From positions 1 through 39,446 of the forward strand of contig JAIRLU010000054.1 in assembly GCA_031259215.1 (NCBI GenBank): DNA of 39,446 bases, written 5' to 3'. Positions 1 through 6,789 of this stretch are shown one piece after another; position 1 is the first letter of the stretch; every line of letters starts with the position of its first letter. The notes under the pieces were generated by a model. It had not been told where the DNA came from, ran no database searches, and saw nothing but the letters and a program-made list of their open reading frames with translations. The stretch comes from Treponema sp. GTDB lineage: Bacteria > Spirochaetota > Spirochaetia > Treponematales > Breznakiellaceae. Made by a program: the position numbers and the translations under genes.

Positions 1-387
1 AAGGCGGCCTACGACGGGGGTGTAAGCGCCATCTTCAGCATCAACCGCGTGAGCCTGCCGTTCACGGAAAACCGCAAACGCGGCAGAAACAACCTGCGCC
101 TGACGGTCGACAACCTGATGCGCTTCATGGCGGTGGTCCGATACAATTATTATCCGTGTATTGTCGTAAACATTGTTTGCTTCCAGGCAATCAAACCATT
201 CACCCGGCAGGTGAAAAGCCGCCGCGTAAACATGATAATGGGCATTCCCCGAAAACCGCCCGCCGCCTTTGTCTGTTACCGCTGTTACCGGAACATACAT
301 CGGCGCCTGCTGGAGCGCTTTGCGTTCCTTTATCGCAACCGCCAAACCGTCGCATACAGCCGGAACGTTATACGACATAAAATCTGA
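1..387 (+). CDS. Glycerate kinase, C-terminal end (partial, abnormal tail)
   Basis: The reading frame is open from base 1 and stops at 387. Its first ~47 residues (AIFSINR, then LTVDNLMRF) resemble the last stretch of bacterial glycerate kinases, which phosphorylate glycerate. Family members normally end a few residues after this point. Here the frame continues about 80 more residues (roughly from base 145) through DNA that belongs to the first attC-like site, so the natural stop seems to have been lost or replaced. The 5' part lies outside the window. It may be a chromosomal gene truncated by the cassette array, or a gene carried by the preceding cassette. The family call rests on a short segment. 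Confidence 0.5.
   Translation, partial: KAAYDGGVSAIFSINRVSLPFTENRKRGRNNLRLTVDNLMRFMAVVRYNYYPCIVVNIVCFQAIKPFTRQVKSRRVNMIMGIPRKPPAAFVCYRCYRNIHRRLLERFAFLYRNRQTVAYSRNVIRHKI
165..373 (+). repeat. attC-like recombination site, copy A
   Basis: The right half is clear. A side hairpin GGAGCGC-TTT-GCGTTCC (312-328) is followed by the conserved block CCGCCAAACCGTC, then CAGCCGGAACGTTATAC, whose R'-type core GTTATAC is 367-373. The same block closes copies B and C. The left boundary is uncertain. I place it at CGTAAAC (165-171) because the sequence there (TCGTAAAC) is roughly complementary to the right core region (GTTATACGA). No AGGACTG motif follows it, unlike in B and C. Confidence 0.5.
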
Positions 388-1314
388 AATTTACGGGGGC
401 GGCGGCATCCGTGCCGCCGTTGCGGAACACCATTAAATAACAGTTTTATGAAATCAAACGCATAAAAAAATACTTTGTTGCCAAAATAAAGGAGAAAAAA
501 ATGGCAAGATGTATTGAATGTGGTAGAACGTATAGTCCTATTAGTGGAACTGTTGCTGCTGGGCATACGAGAACTGATCTTTATTGTTCAGCTAAATGTT
601 AGCGAGCAGGGGAAGCGGCGAAAAAAGTCAGGGGGGCGGAGCAGGCTGCAGACATGGGGCGTGCCCTTAGACTGATTGGAATAGCATTTATGGCACTGGT
701 GGCAGTGTTTACAGTGCTTTGTTATAAATTTCCAAAATTTCTAAAGGGAAAAAACAAAAAGCTGTTGTATGCCTATATTATCTTATGGGTTGCTCTTGGT
801 GTTGGCGCAATAGTTTATTTTTCATTTTTTTCTCCGGAAGCAGTTTCCGGTATTAAAACCAAAATTGTTTCAGCTTCTTGTGAAACACAGGATGAATTTG
901 TTACAATCCTTAAAGAAGCATCTTCTAAAGCATCATGGAATGTGATAGAAGGTGAAGAATTTACTACTTATTCCAGGCAAGCTCGTGACGCGGTTAAAGA
1001 GAGAAATTCTGTACTTAAGGATGCCGTATATTTGGTGAGACTTCCAGACAAAATAAATGTTTATGTTTGGTTCAAAACTGAAGACCAAATAACAGCTTAT
1101 GTCTATAAAACAAAATGAAAATGGCACAGATTTTACGGCGCATAACAGGACTGCATGCGCTTCGGGGCCTAAAGGCCCCTCGGCCTCCGCAATGGCTAGG
1201 TCATTCCGCTACGCTTCATTCCCACGCCATTGCTCCGGCACAGTTTGTCGGCCTTGGTCTTTGCTTCGCAAAGCCCTTATCCGGACCGCCAAACCGTCAT
1301 ATACAGCCGGAACG
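368..1314 (+). mobile_element. Integron-like gene cassette 1
   Basis: The unit runs from the core of attC-like copy A to the core of copy B (about 947 bp) and holds one broken gene in the orientation expected for a cassette. Its 5' end TTATACGACATAAAATCTG (368-386) is matched 16/19 as an inverted repeat by 1127-1145, directly left of the R'' box of copy B. The mismatches are mostly transitions. This repeat is private to the cassette. A cassette circle would bring the two arms together at the recombination site, which is the behaviour expected of cassettes excised by an integron integrase. No integrase gene is in the window. Confidence 0.55.
501..1118 (+). pseudogene. Zinc-ribbon membrane protein of a gene cassette, interrupted by in-frame TAG
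   Basis: A strong ribosome site (AAAGGAG) precedes ATG 501. The frame encodes a zinc-ribbon-like start with CIEC (residues 4-7) and YCSAKC, then a TAG at 600-602 (codon 34). Reading past it, the same frame continues without a break to 1118: a short charged linker, two hydrophobic segments (about LIGIAFMALVAVFTVLCY and LYAYIILWVALGVGAIVYF) and a soluble C-terminal domain of about 90 residues. Whole length with readthrough would be 205 residues. The internal ATG at 654 has no ribosome site, so 501 is the natural start. The simplest view is a nonsense mutation in a zinc-ribbon/two-TM protein; amber readthrough is less likely. The region is far more AT-rich than the chromosome genes. I do not recognise the C-terminal domain. 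Confidence 0.6.
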
Positions 1315-1320
1315 TTATGC
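1140..1320 (+). repeat. attC-like recombination site, copy B
   Basis: The R''-type box GCATAAC (1140-1146) is followed by AGGACTG. The right end is CAGCCGG-AAC-GTTATGC (R' core 1314-1320). GGACTG and CAGCC pair with one extrahelical A, the asymmetry typical of attC L boxes. The interior is palindromic: GGGGCC-TAAA-GGCCCC near 1164-1179, GCAATGGC paired with GCCATTGC, and CTTTGC-TTC-GCAAAG (1259-1273). At 181 nt it is long for an attC but within the known range. Confidence 0.65.
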
Positions 1321-2177
1321 GAAATGGGGGCTAAAATTTGTTTGAATATTTTGAATAATTATGTAAAGTGGCTTCCCCACTAGTCGACAAACGAAATAAG
1401 TAAATGTATTGTTGAAAAAAGAGAGGCATATGAATAAAATTTTTGCATTATGTGGAAAGCCTGGTTCAGGTAAAAGTTATATAGCAAATAAAATTGCGGA
1501 ACATTATAAAAGTATAATATTTTCCGCGGATAAATTAATGAAAGAGAAGTATTTGAAGATAAATTAAAATTATGTAAAGAAATGATTTATGAAATAACTG
1601 ATAATATATTGGAAAATACACAAACAAATATAATATTTGATTTTGGTTTTTGGACGAGAATGGAAAGGAAAAATATAAAAGAACGGTTTAAAAATTATAA
1701 TGTAATATTTGTATATACAAATACAGCCGATAATATACGGTGGGAAAGGGTGGAAAGGAGGAACAATGAAGACTGTATAAATAATTATAATTTTGACAAA
1801 GAAACATTTGATTTTTTATCAAATTTTTTTGAAGAATTTTCTGATGATGAAGAATATATTATATTTGAAAATATGAAGAAATTAATTGTGAAAATAAATA
1901 AAAAAGGAATAAGAAATTATAAAGAGTAACATAATGATGTACGCCCCCACTTCGCATAACAGGACTGTTAGCGCTTCGCCGCCAGTAGGCGGCTCGTGGT
2001 TCCGGCTGGCTAGGTCATTCCGCTACGGCAACTTCGTTGCCGCCGCGTCCCAGTTTCGCTTGGGAACATTCCCAATCCGTTGATCCGGTACAGTTTGTCT
2101 GCCCTGGAAATGCTGCGCATTTCCTTATTCGGGCCGCCAAACCGTCGTCGAACCGCAGGTTCGCTACAGCCGGAACG
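1315..2177 (+). mobile_element. Integron-like gene cassette 2
   Basis: The unit runs between the cores of attC-like copies B and C (about 863 bp) and holds one frameshifted kinase-like gene. Its 5' end TTATGCGAAATGGGGGC (1315-1331) is matched 16/17 as an inverted repeat by 1943-1959, next to the R'' box of copy C. The single difference is an A/G transition. The arm sequence differs from that of cassette 1, so the complementarity belongs to the cassette and not to the shared site. Confidence 0.55.
1430..1929 (+). pseudogene. Small P-loop kinase/ATPase (AAA_33-like) of a gene cassette, frameshifted
   Basis: ATG 1430 follows GAGAGG. The first frame gives MNKIFALCGKPGSGKSYIA, a Walker A motif near the N-terminus (GKPGSGKS), then stops at a TAA near 1565. 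The continuation lies in the +2 frame: from about 1546 (EVFEDKLKLCKE) it runs open to 1929 with DFGFWTRMERK and VYTN..RWERVERRN, the shape of AAA_33-type zeta-toxin/kinase-like proteins (about 166 residues in all). The join falls in the run ATGAAAGAGAAGTATTTG, where one missing G would restore the frame. Very AT-rich DNA and its position between two attC-like sites mark it as a cassette gene. No convincing slippery site for programmed frameshifting is visible. Confidence 0.65.
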
Positions 2178-2183
2178 TTGTCT
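1954..2183 (+). repeat. attC-like recombination site, copy C (last of the array)
   Basis: R''-type box GCATAAC (1954-1960) followed by AGGACTG; right end CAGCCGGAAC then GTTGTCT (2177-2183). The altered last bases are expected if this is the final site of the array, since they derive from the flanking chromosome. The 230-nt interior carries extra hairpins: GCCGCC-AGTA-GGCGGC (1978-1993), GGCAAC-TTC-GTTGCC (2027-2041), TCCCAG..CTTGGGA (2048-2065), GGAAATGC-TGC-GCATTTCC (2106-2124) and CGAACC..GGTTCG (2149-2163). Shared blocks with copy B include GGCTAGGTCATTCCGCTACG and CCGCCAAACCGTC. Confidence 0.65.
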
Positions 2184-2545
2184 GAATCAAGAATTTGGAA
2201 CACCTACTATTTGAGCATAACCAGGTCCAAAAGGGAATTCCATGGCCGGATCCTACGGTCATATTTCCTTGCTTGCCAATCGGTTATAATTCCCTCCATG
2301 TAACCAGTTTCCCCATGAAGCGGCTTGATACCGTACGCATTCCTGATAAGCCGAACTTAAGCCTTTCCGGAAAAATGAATAATCCGTAAGCGTTTTCGTT
2401 AAAACATACCCGCCAACACACGTGGTTTCACCCAGTAAAATAAACAAGAGTAAGCACAAAAAGAAAATGTGCCGCGGTATTCTCATTAAAATCATGCCGC
2501 TTTGAGCACATTGCCATTTACCTGGACAGCTATTCCTTTGAACGT
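2184..2545. other. Intergenic stretch after the cassette array, no supported gene
   Basis: No ribosome site, hairpin-plus-T-run or family motif was found. The one notable frame (minus, 2259-2495, 78 residues) has a hydrophobic start but no ribosome site and no recognisable domain. Confidence 0.4.
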
Positions 2546-3925
2546 TCAGGGTGTATGAGCGCCCGGCGATTCCTCCTGCTGAAAACGCTCGATGAGCCCG
2601 GCAGTCTCACCGTCTTTGACCAGGCCGGCTGCTAGGGCTCCGATAATCGCCGCGCCAAAACCAGCCCCATCAAAGCGGGGCGTCCGAACCGCCAGATTAA
2701 ACTGCCGCCTTATGGCTTCAACAAACATATCGTTTTTCCGGGGAGCATTTCCGGTAACCGTAACCGATGAAAGTCCCTGGGATTTTACAAAACCGGCAAG
2801 TTCCCAGACAATGCCGTCTATGGCGGCCAGTACGAGATTCCCCAAATGGAGATTGTCCAGACATATACCGGTAATCGAACCCCGCTTTGCCGTGTCCTGC
2901 CGGGTACCGTTGAGGGTGGTTTCAAAAACCAGGGATGGGTTCCCGTCCACGGCCCTGGCTGCCTGCTTCATCAGCGTAAACACCCCCTCCTCTTCAATAC
3001 AGCCACCTGACGCAAGAATAATTTCTTTTATAAGACCTGCAAGCGCCTCGTAACTTTTTCCTGCGGCCAGGGTAGCCCCTACTTGAAGGTAGCCTTTTCC
3101 CAGATAGGGACGAAGTTCCATGCCCGAAGGGCATACGGGTTTTGGGGAAAAGAAAGATATTTGACCGCTGGTGCCAATGCTGACCAGGCAGGCGTCTTCC
3201 GGATAGGGCATAACACCGAAAAAGCCCGCTTGATTATCCCCCACCGGATACGCCACAGGTGCACCACCGCCTGAACAAAGCCCGGCTGAAAGGCAGCCGG
3301 CCACTGAAAAGTGCGGGGCCCTATCGAGGAAGGCTGGACAATCAGGGGACAAGACCTCCCTAAGCAGCTCTGTCCGGCAGAAACCCTCAGGCGTACAGGC
3401 GCCAAAACTTGCCAGTATGCTGTCATCGGTCATGGAAAGCGGACCGCCCGTAAGACTTCCGGCCACCAGCTCGGTTATTCCCATAAGCCGCCGCGCCCCT
3501 GCGGGAACCCGGTCAAAAAGACGGTTCGCGTAATGGGTGAGGAGTCCTACACCGGCAGCAAGCCGCACGCCGGTCTTTGCTTCCAGCACCTCCTGGGGAG
3601 TGCGGTTGTTCCAGGGTTCCACCCCGCGGCGGTCAAGCCAGTTATAGAGCGGAGACAGGGGCCGCAGCGCTTCATCAGTATACACCATGCCGTGAACCTG
3701 GCCGGTAATGCCCACAGAAGACAGCGGCTCTTTTACCCGGCGTAACAGTTCCTTTACCGAAGCAACTATACCCACCGCATCCTGCTCATAGGCGTAGGGG
3801 TTATCCCTGGGGATTCGATGCACCGGCACGGAAAAGCGTTCTGCTACCCGGAAATTTTTTATATCCAACAGGATAAGTTCCAGATTGGTAGTGCCTAAAT
3901 CAATCCCAGCCGTATAAGTGCACAT
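2546..3925 (-). CDS. FGGY-family carbohydrate kinase (sedoheptulokinase/xylulokinase-like)
   Basis: ATP-dependent sugar kinase of the cytoplasm. The 459-residue protein starts with the phosphate-1 motif GIDLGTTNLELILLD, followed by GITGQVHGMVY, YNWLDRRG, GDNQAGFFG, LVSIGTSGQISFF (phosphate-2) and VTGNAPRKNDMF, in the family order. The GQ(M/V)HG and NWLDRRG wording is closest to sedoheptulokinase-like members, but the substrate cannot be read from sequence. I chose ATG 3925 because it begins right at the conserved domain and follows AAGGTTGAG; an upstream extension to 4084 would run through the intercistronic hairpin. It is the last gene of an operon after two sugar permeases, so it probably phosphorylates the imported sugar. 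Confidence 0.85.
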   Translation of the reverse strand: MCTYTAGIDLGTTNLELILLDIKNFRVAERFSVPVHRIPRDNPYAYEQDAVGIVASVKELLRRVKEPLSSVGITGQVHGMVYTDEALRPLSPLYNWLDRRGVEPWNNRTPQEVLEAKTGVRLAAGVGLLTHYANRLFDRVPAGARRLMGITELVAGSLTGGPLSMTDDSILASFGACTPEGFCRTELLREVLSPDCPAFLDRAPHFSVAGCLSAGLCSGGGAPVAYPVGDNQAGFFGVMPYPEDACLVSIGTSGQISFFSPKPVCPSGMELRPYLGKGYLQVGATLAAGKSYEALAGLIKEIILASGGCIEEEGVFTLMKQAARAVDGNPSLVFETTLNGTRQDTAKRGSITGICLDNLHLGNLVLAAIDGIVWELAGFVKSQGLSSVTVTGNAPRKNDMFVEAIRRQFNLAVRTPRFDGAGFGAAIIGALAAGLVKDGETAGLIERFQQEESPGAHTP

Positions 3926-4066
3926 GACAATCTCAACCTTACATGAATTCGCCGTGGGGTTCAATACTTTATCGCTGCCGCTGGTATAAGCAGACGCAGA
4001 AGAAGCGCCGCACCCGATGAGTTCCCCTATGATGCTTTGAAAAAAATTGAAGGGCCTTAAAACGAT

Positions 4067-4101
4067 GAGATAGGGTCTGTGCATAGGAGAGACCCTATCT
4101 C
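4067..4101 (-). terminator. Intercistronic 12-bp hairpin between permease and kinase
   Basis: A perfect 12-bp inverted repeat, GAGATAGGGTCT paired with AGACCCTATCTC, has an 11-nt loop. On the minus strand it is followed by ATCGTTTTAAGG, a weak T-run. It lies between the permease stop (4116) and the kinase start (3925). It may be a partial terminator that lowers kinase expression, or a 3' stabilising structure for the permease message. Confidence 0.5.
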
Positions 4102-4115
4102 TGTGGCTTACTCGG

Positions 4116-4964
4116 CTATTCTTTAACGCCGCCCATAGCCACGCCGGAAATGATAAACCGGGACATGAACACGTAGAAGAGAACTATCGGAACAATTGAC
4201 ACCGCGATACCCAGGTAGATGCCGCCGTATTCGGTACGGTAAATATCACCCCGGAGGGCTTGTACCAGCATGGGCAAGGTGTACTTTCTCTGGGTTGAAA
4301 TGAGGACAAAGGGCGTGAAGAAGTTGTTCCAGCTGGCCACAAAGGCGAAAATAGCCTGCGCGGCAATGGCCGGGCTCAAAATCGGCAGAACCACCCTGTT
4401 AAAAGTGAGGAATTCCCCTGCACCGTCGATACGGGCCGCCTCGATCAATTCTTTGGAAAGCACTGCCTGCATGTATTGCCGCATGAAGAGCACTGTCCCC
4501 GCTGCCGCGATACTCGGTATGATGAGGGGGATGTAGTTATCCAGCAGGTGGAGCCGGGACATGAACTGATAGAAACCGATGAACGAGAGGGACGCCGGCA
4601 GCATCATGATGACCAGAATAATCGCCCACAGTGCAGTGCGGCCTTTGAAACGGTACACATGCACCCCATAGGCGGTCATGGAGGAAAAGTAAACGCACAA
4701 CACCGTAGAACACACCGCAATAAAGGCGCTGTTGAAAAAGCCCTGCCAAATCTGGAAACCCCGTCCGGTAAGCACCTTCCAGTTGTAAAGCATATTGGTT
4801 CCGGGAATAAGCGAAATTCCCTGATTGATCTGTTCCGTGCTCCGGGTGGCGTTCACCAGCAGCAGATAAATAGGCACAATCGAAAGGAGCACGAAAAACA
4901 CCATCAAGACGGAAATACTCGTCCGTTGAATGGTCAAAGAAAGTTTATACGATGATTTTTTCAT
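4116..4964 (-). CDS. CUT1 sugar ABC transporter permease, MalG type
   Basis: Inner-membrane permease of 282 residues with about six hydrophobic segments. It carries the cytoplasmic EAA loop EAARIDGAGEFLTFNRVVLP (about residues 185-205) that docks the ATPase, and the C-terminal family ending with VLFYVFMSRFIISGVAMGGVKE. Members import mono- or oligosaccharides with a MalF-type partner, a binding protein and a shared MsmK/MalK-like ATPase. The start ATG 4964 follows AAAGGGGG and overlaps the stop of the upstream permease by 4 bp, so the two are translationally coupled. No ATPase gene is present here, as is common for CUT1 systems that share one. Confidence 0.9.
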   Translation of the reverse strand: MKKSSYKLSLTIQRTSISVLMVFFVLLSIVPIYLLLVNATRSTEQINQGISLIPGTNMLYNWKVLTGRGFQIWQGFFNSAFIAVCSTVLCVYFSSMTAYGVHVYRFKGRTALWAIILVIMMLPASLSFIGFYQFMSRLHLLDNYIPLIIPSIAAAGTVLFMRQYMQAVLSKELIEAARIDGAGEFLTFNRVVLPILSPAIAAQAIFAFVASWNNFFTPFVLISTQRKYTLPMLVQALRGDIYRTEYGGIYLGIAVSIVPIVLFYVFMSRFIISGVAMGGVKE

Positions 4965-5926
4965 GAACGGCCCCCTTTCTTTTTAAGATCCGATCTATCC
5001 TGCATGAAGAAGAAGATTAACAGCGCCAGTATCAAGGTGATGATAAACACGCCGATTGAAATCGCTGCGGCGTAGGAATAGTCGTTTACCCCTTGGAATG
5101 CCAGATTGTACAGATACACCGTGGTTGTCCTAATTTTGAAATCCGGCGCGCCCCGCATGTCGGTGAGCAGGAAGGGGACTTCCAGCATCTGCATACCGCC
5201 GATCATGGATGTTACCAGGGTGTACAGCATGATGGGACGGAGCAGGGGCAGGGTGATTTTCCAGGTGATCTGCCGGGAATTCGCGCCGTCAATGACCGCG
5301 GCCTCGTTCAGGGAAACGGGAATACTCGTAATCCCTGCCATGAGGAGAATCACCGTTTGCCCGTACCACATCCACCATTGGATAAACGAAACAATACCCC
5401 GGGAAATCGGCACCGAACGGAAGAAGTTAAACGCCTCCTGAACGATTTGCCCGTCCCGGACCACTTCCGCATAGATACCGAGGCTTTGCAAAAACTGGTT
5501 CACCGGGCCCACGGGATACGCGAAAAGACTGCGGAAAAGCATCGCGACCGAAGCCGCGGTCAGCAGATTCGGCATGTAGATAATCGCCCGAACCGCGCCG
5601 CATCCCTTTAACCGTAAGGTAACATCGGAAAACCAGATGGAAAGCAGGAACGCGATGCCCAACTGGGGCACGAAGTTCCAGCCCCACATGATAAAGGTAT
5701 TCCCCACCGCGCCCCAGAAATAGGGATCCTGGACGAGCCGGGAAAAATTGGCAAGACCGGCCAAGTGAAAGCTGGGATTTAATCCTTTCAGATCGGTAAA
5801 AGAAAGAAACAGGGTGTACACGGTCGGATACAGGTTGAATCCTGCGAAGACAAGAACAAAAGGCAGAACAAAAAAATACCCCCACTTTTGGATCCGCACT
5901 TCGTTCCCGCCGATTTTGGTTTTCAT
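4961..5926 (-). CDS. CUT1 sugar ABC transporter permease, MalF type
   Basis: Inner-membrane permease of 321 residues with about six membrane segments and the EAA loop EAAVIDGANSRQITWKITLP (about residue 210). ATG 5926 follows TAGGAGG at good spacing. It is the first gene visible in the operon permease-permease-kinase. CUT1 operons usually begin with the solute-binding protein. Here the upstream DNA is instead a three-hairpin repeat (6012-6140) and a decayed chemotaxis receptor gene, so the binding-protein gene may have been lost or lies elsewhere. Confidence 0.9.
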   Translation of the reverse strand: MKTKIGGNEVRIQKWGYFFVLPFVLVFAGFNLYPTVYTLFLSFTDLKGLNPSFHLAGLANFSRLVQDPYFWGAVGNTFIMWGWNFVPQLGIAFLLSIWFSDVTLRLKGCGAVRAIIYMPNLLTAASVAMLFRSLFAYPVGPVNQFLQSLGIYAEVVRDGQIVQEAFNFFRSVPISRGIVSFIQWWMWYGQTVILLMAGITSIPVSLNEAAVIDGANSRQITWKITLPLLRPIMLYTLVTSMIGGMQMLEVPFLLTDMRGAPDFKIRTTTVYLYNLAFQGVNDYSYAAAISIGVFIITLILALLIFFFMQDRSDLKKKGGRS

Positions 5927-6011
5927 GGTGCCTCCTATAAAAACTCCCTCCGCACTGCGAAGAGGCGACTGGAATGTGAGGGTTTACCACGGGGCTATCT
6001 ATCGCATCAAT

Positions 6012-6140
6012 GGACTTGTTCAATAACCCGGTTGGTTATCTGCCAACCTGCGGTTAGCTTGCAAGTCTTGCAAAATGCTCCGCATTTTGCTGTTTTTAAG
6101 CGGAAGTTGTTCAGAAACTGAGGTTTCTGAACAACTCTAT
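6012..6140 (-). repeat. Three-hairpin dispersed repeat, copy 1 (inverted)
   Basis: On the minus strand it reads TAGAGTTGTTCAGAAACC with its hairpin partner GTTTCTGAACAAC, then GCAAAATGC-GGA-GCATTTTGC, then a third hairpin ending GGGTTATTGAACAAGTCCA. The left arm of the third hairpin is disrupted by about 20 extra bases (CTAACCGCAGGTTGGC). It sits just upstream of the sugar permease operon. Confidence 0.8.
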
Positions 6141-6387
6141 TATAGCATGGCTGGAGTGAGACCCTATCACGGCAGTCGCCGGCAGCCGTTCCGCGGCTTA
6201 ACCTCCCGTAGGGAGAACCGTATAAACCAAGTACCACCAGCTTAGCATACCCATTGGAAGACCATGAATCTTCTGCTCTGAAGGACGGGGTATGAGGCTC
6301 ACGGGAATAGATCCTCAAACGCCCGGCCACATTCAGGCTATCAAGGAGCAGGCAGGGAATCAGTTCAGGCCGGTCAAGGAATCACCG

Positions 6388-6690
6388 GTAGTACAAATTT
6401 ACAAAAAGTCTTCACGTTATTCAAAAAATAGCCCAGGACTCAGAGGGTCTTCTGGAATTAAGCGGGTCATAAAACAGTGCAAGCCAGACAAGGCTCTTAA
6501 TCCATGAACGCCGCAATAGAAGCAGCTCACCCAGGAGAAGCAGGAAAAGGATTTGCCCTCGTCGCCGGTGCAACCGAAGACATCAGGGGACATGCTTAAC
6601 ACCATTACAGAATCCACCAATTCCATAGCCCAATCAGCCGAGGGGTCCTATCAACACCCTGATGGAGGAAGGGTCAAAGTTTAAGGTGTA
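6388..6690 (+). pseudogene. Methyl-accepting chemotaxis protein, decayed 3' remnant
   Basis: Translated pieces in different frames match the signalling tip of chemotaxis receptors: VIQKIAQDSEGLLE, then SASQTRLL, then MNAAIEAAHPGEAGKGFALV (from 6504) and ITESTNSIAQSAEGS, with a final MEEGSK-like piece. The MNAAIEAAHAGEAGKGF tip that contacts CheA and CheW is nearly universal, so the assignment is firm. A TAA (about 6470), a 1-bp shift near 6503 and another stop after GHA break the frame. The ligand-binding half is absent. It ends directly before the methyltransferase gene. Confidence 0.8.
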
Positions 6691-6789
6691 GGCATGGATG
6701 GCCGAGAGGCTCCGGAACTTTCTTGTGCCTTTATCCGTTCATGGGAGGGAAGCATTCACCATACCCGTAGAATATACTATAGTATCCTT

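Noticed and set aside
654-1118. Independent membrane protein starting at ATG 654
   Set aside because: No ribosome site before 654, while the same frame opens at 501 with a strong site and a matching zinc-ribbon start; treated as one interrupted gene.
1-2183. CRISPR array
   Set aside because: The repeats are about 180-230 nt, palindrome-rich, and separated by gene-sized units of different length; nothing resembles short direct repeats with ~30-nt spacers.
2259-2495. Minus-strand 78-residue frame with a hydrophobic N-terminus
   Set aside because: No ribosome site, no recognisable domain, and the hydrophobic start alone is weak evidence in AT-rich DNA.
3926-4084. Longer sugar kinase start at 4084
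   Set aside because: It would translate through the intercistronic hairpin and the added residues are not kinase-like; ATG 3925 begins at the conserved domain.
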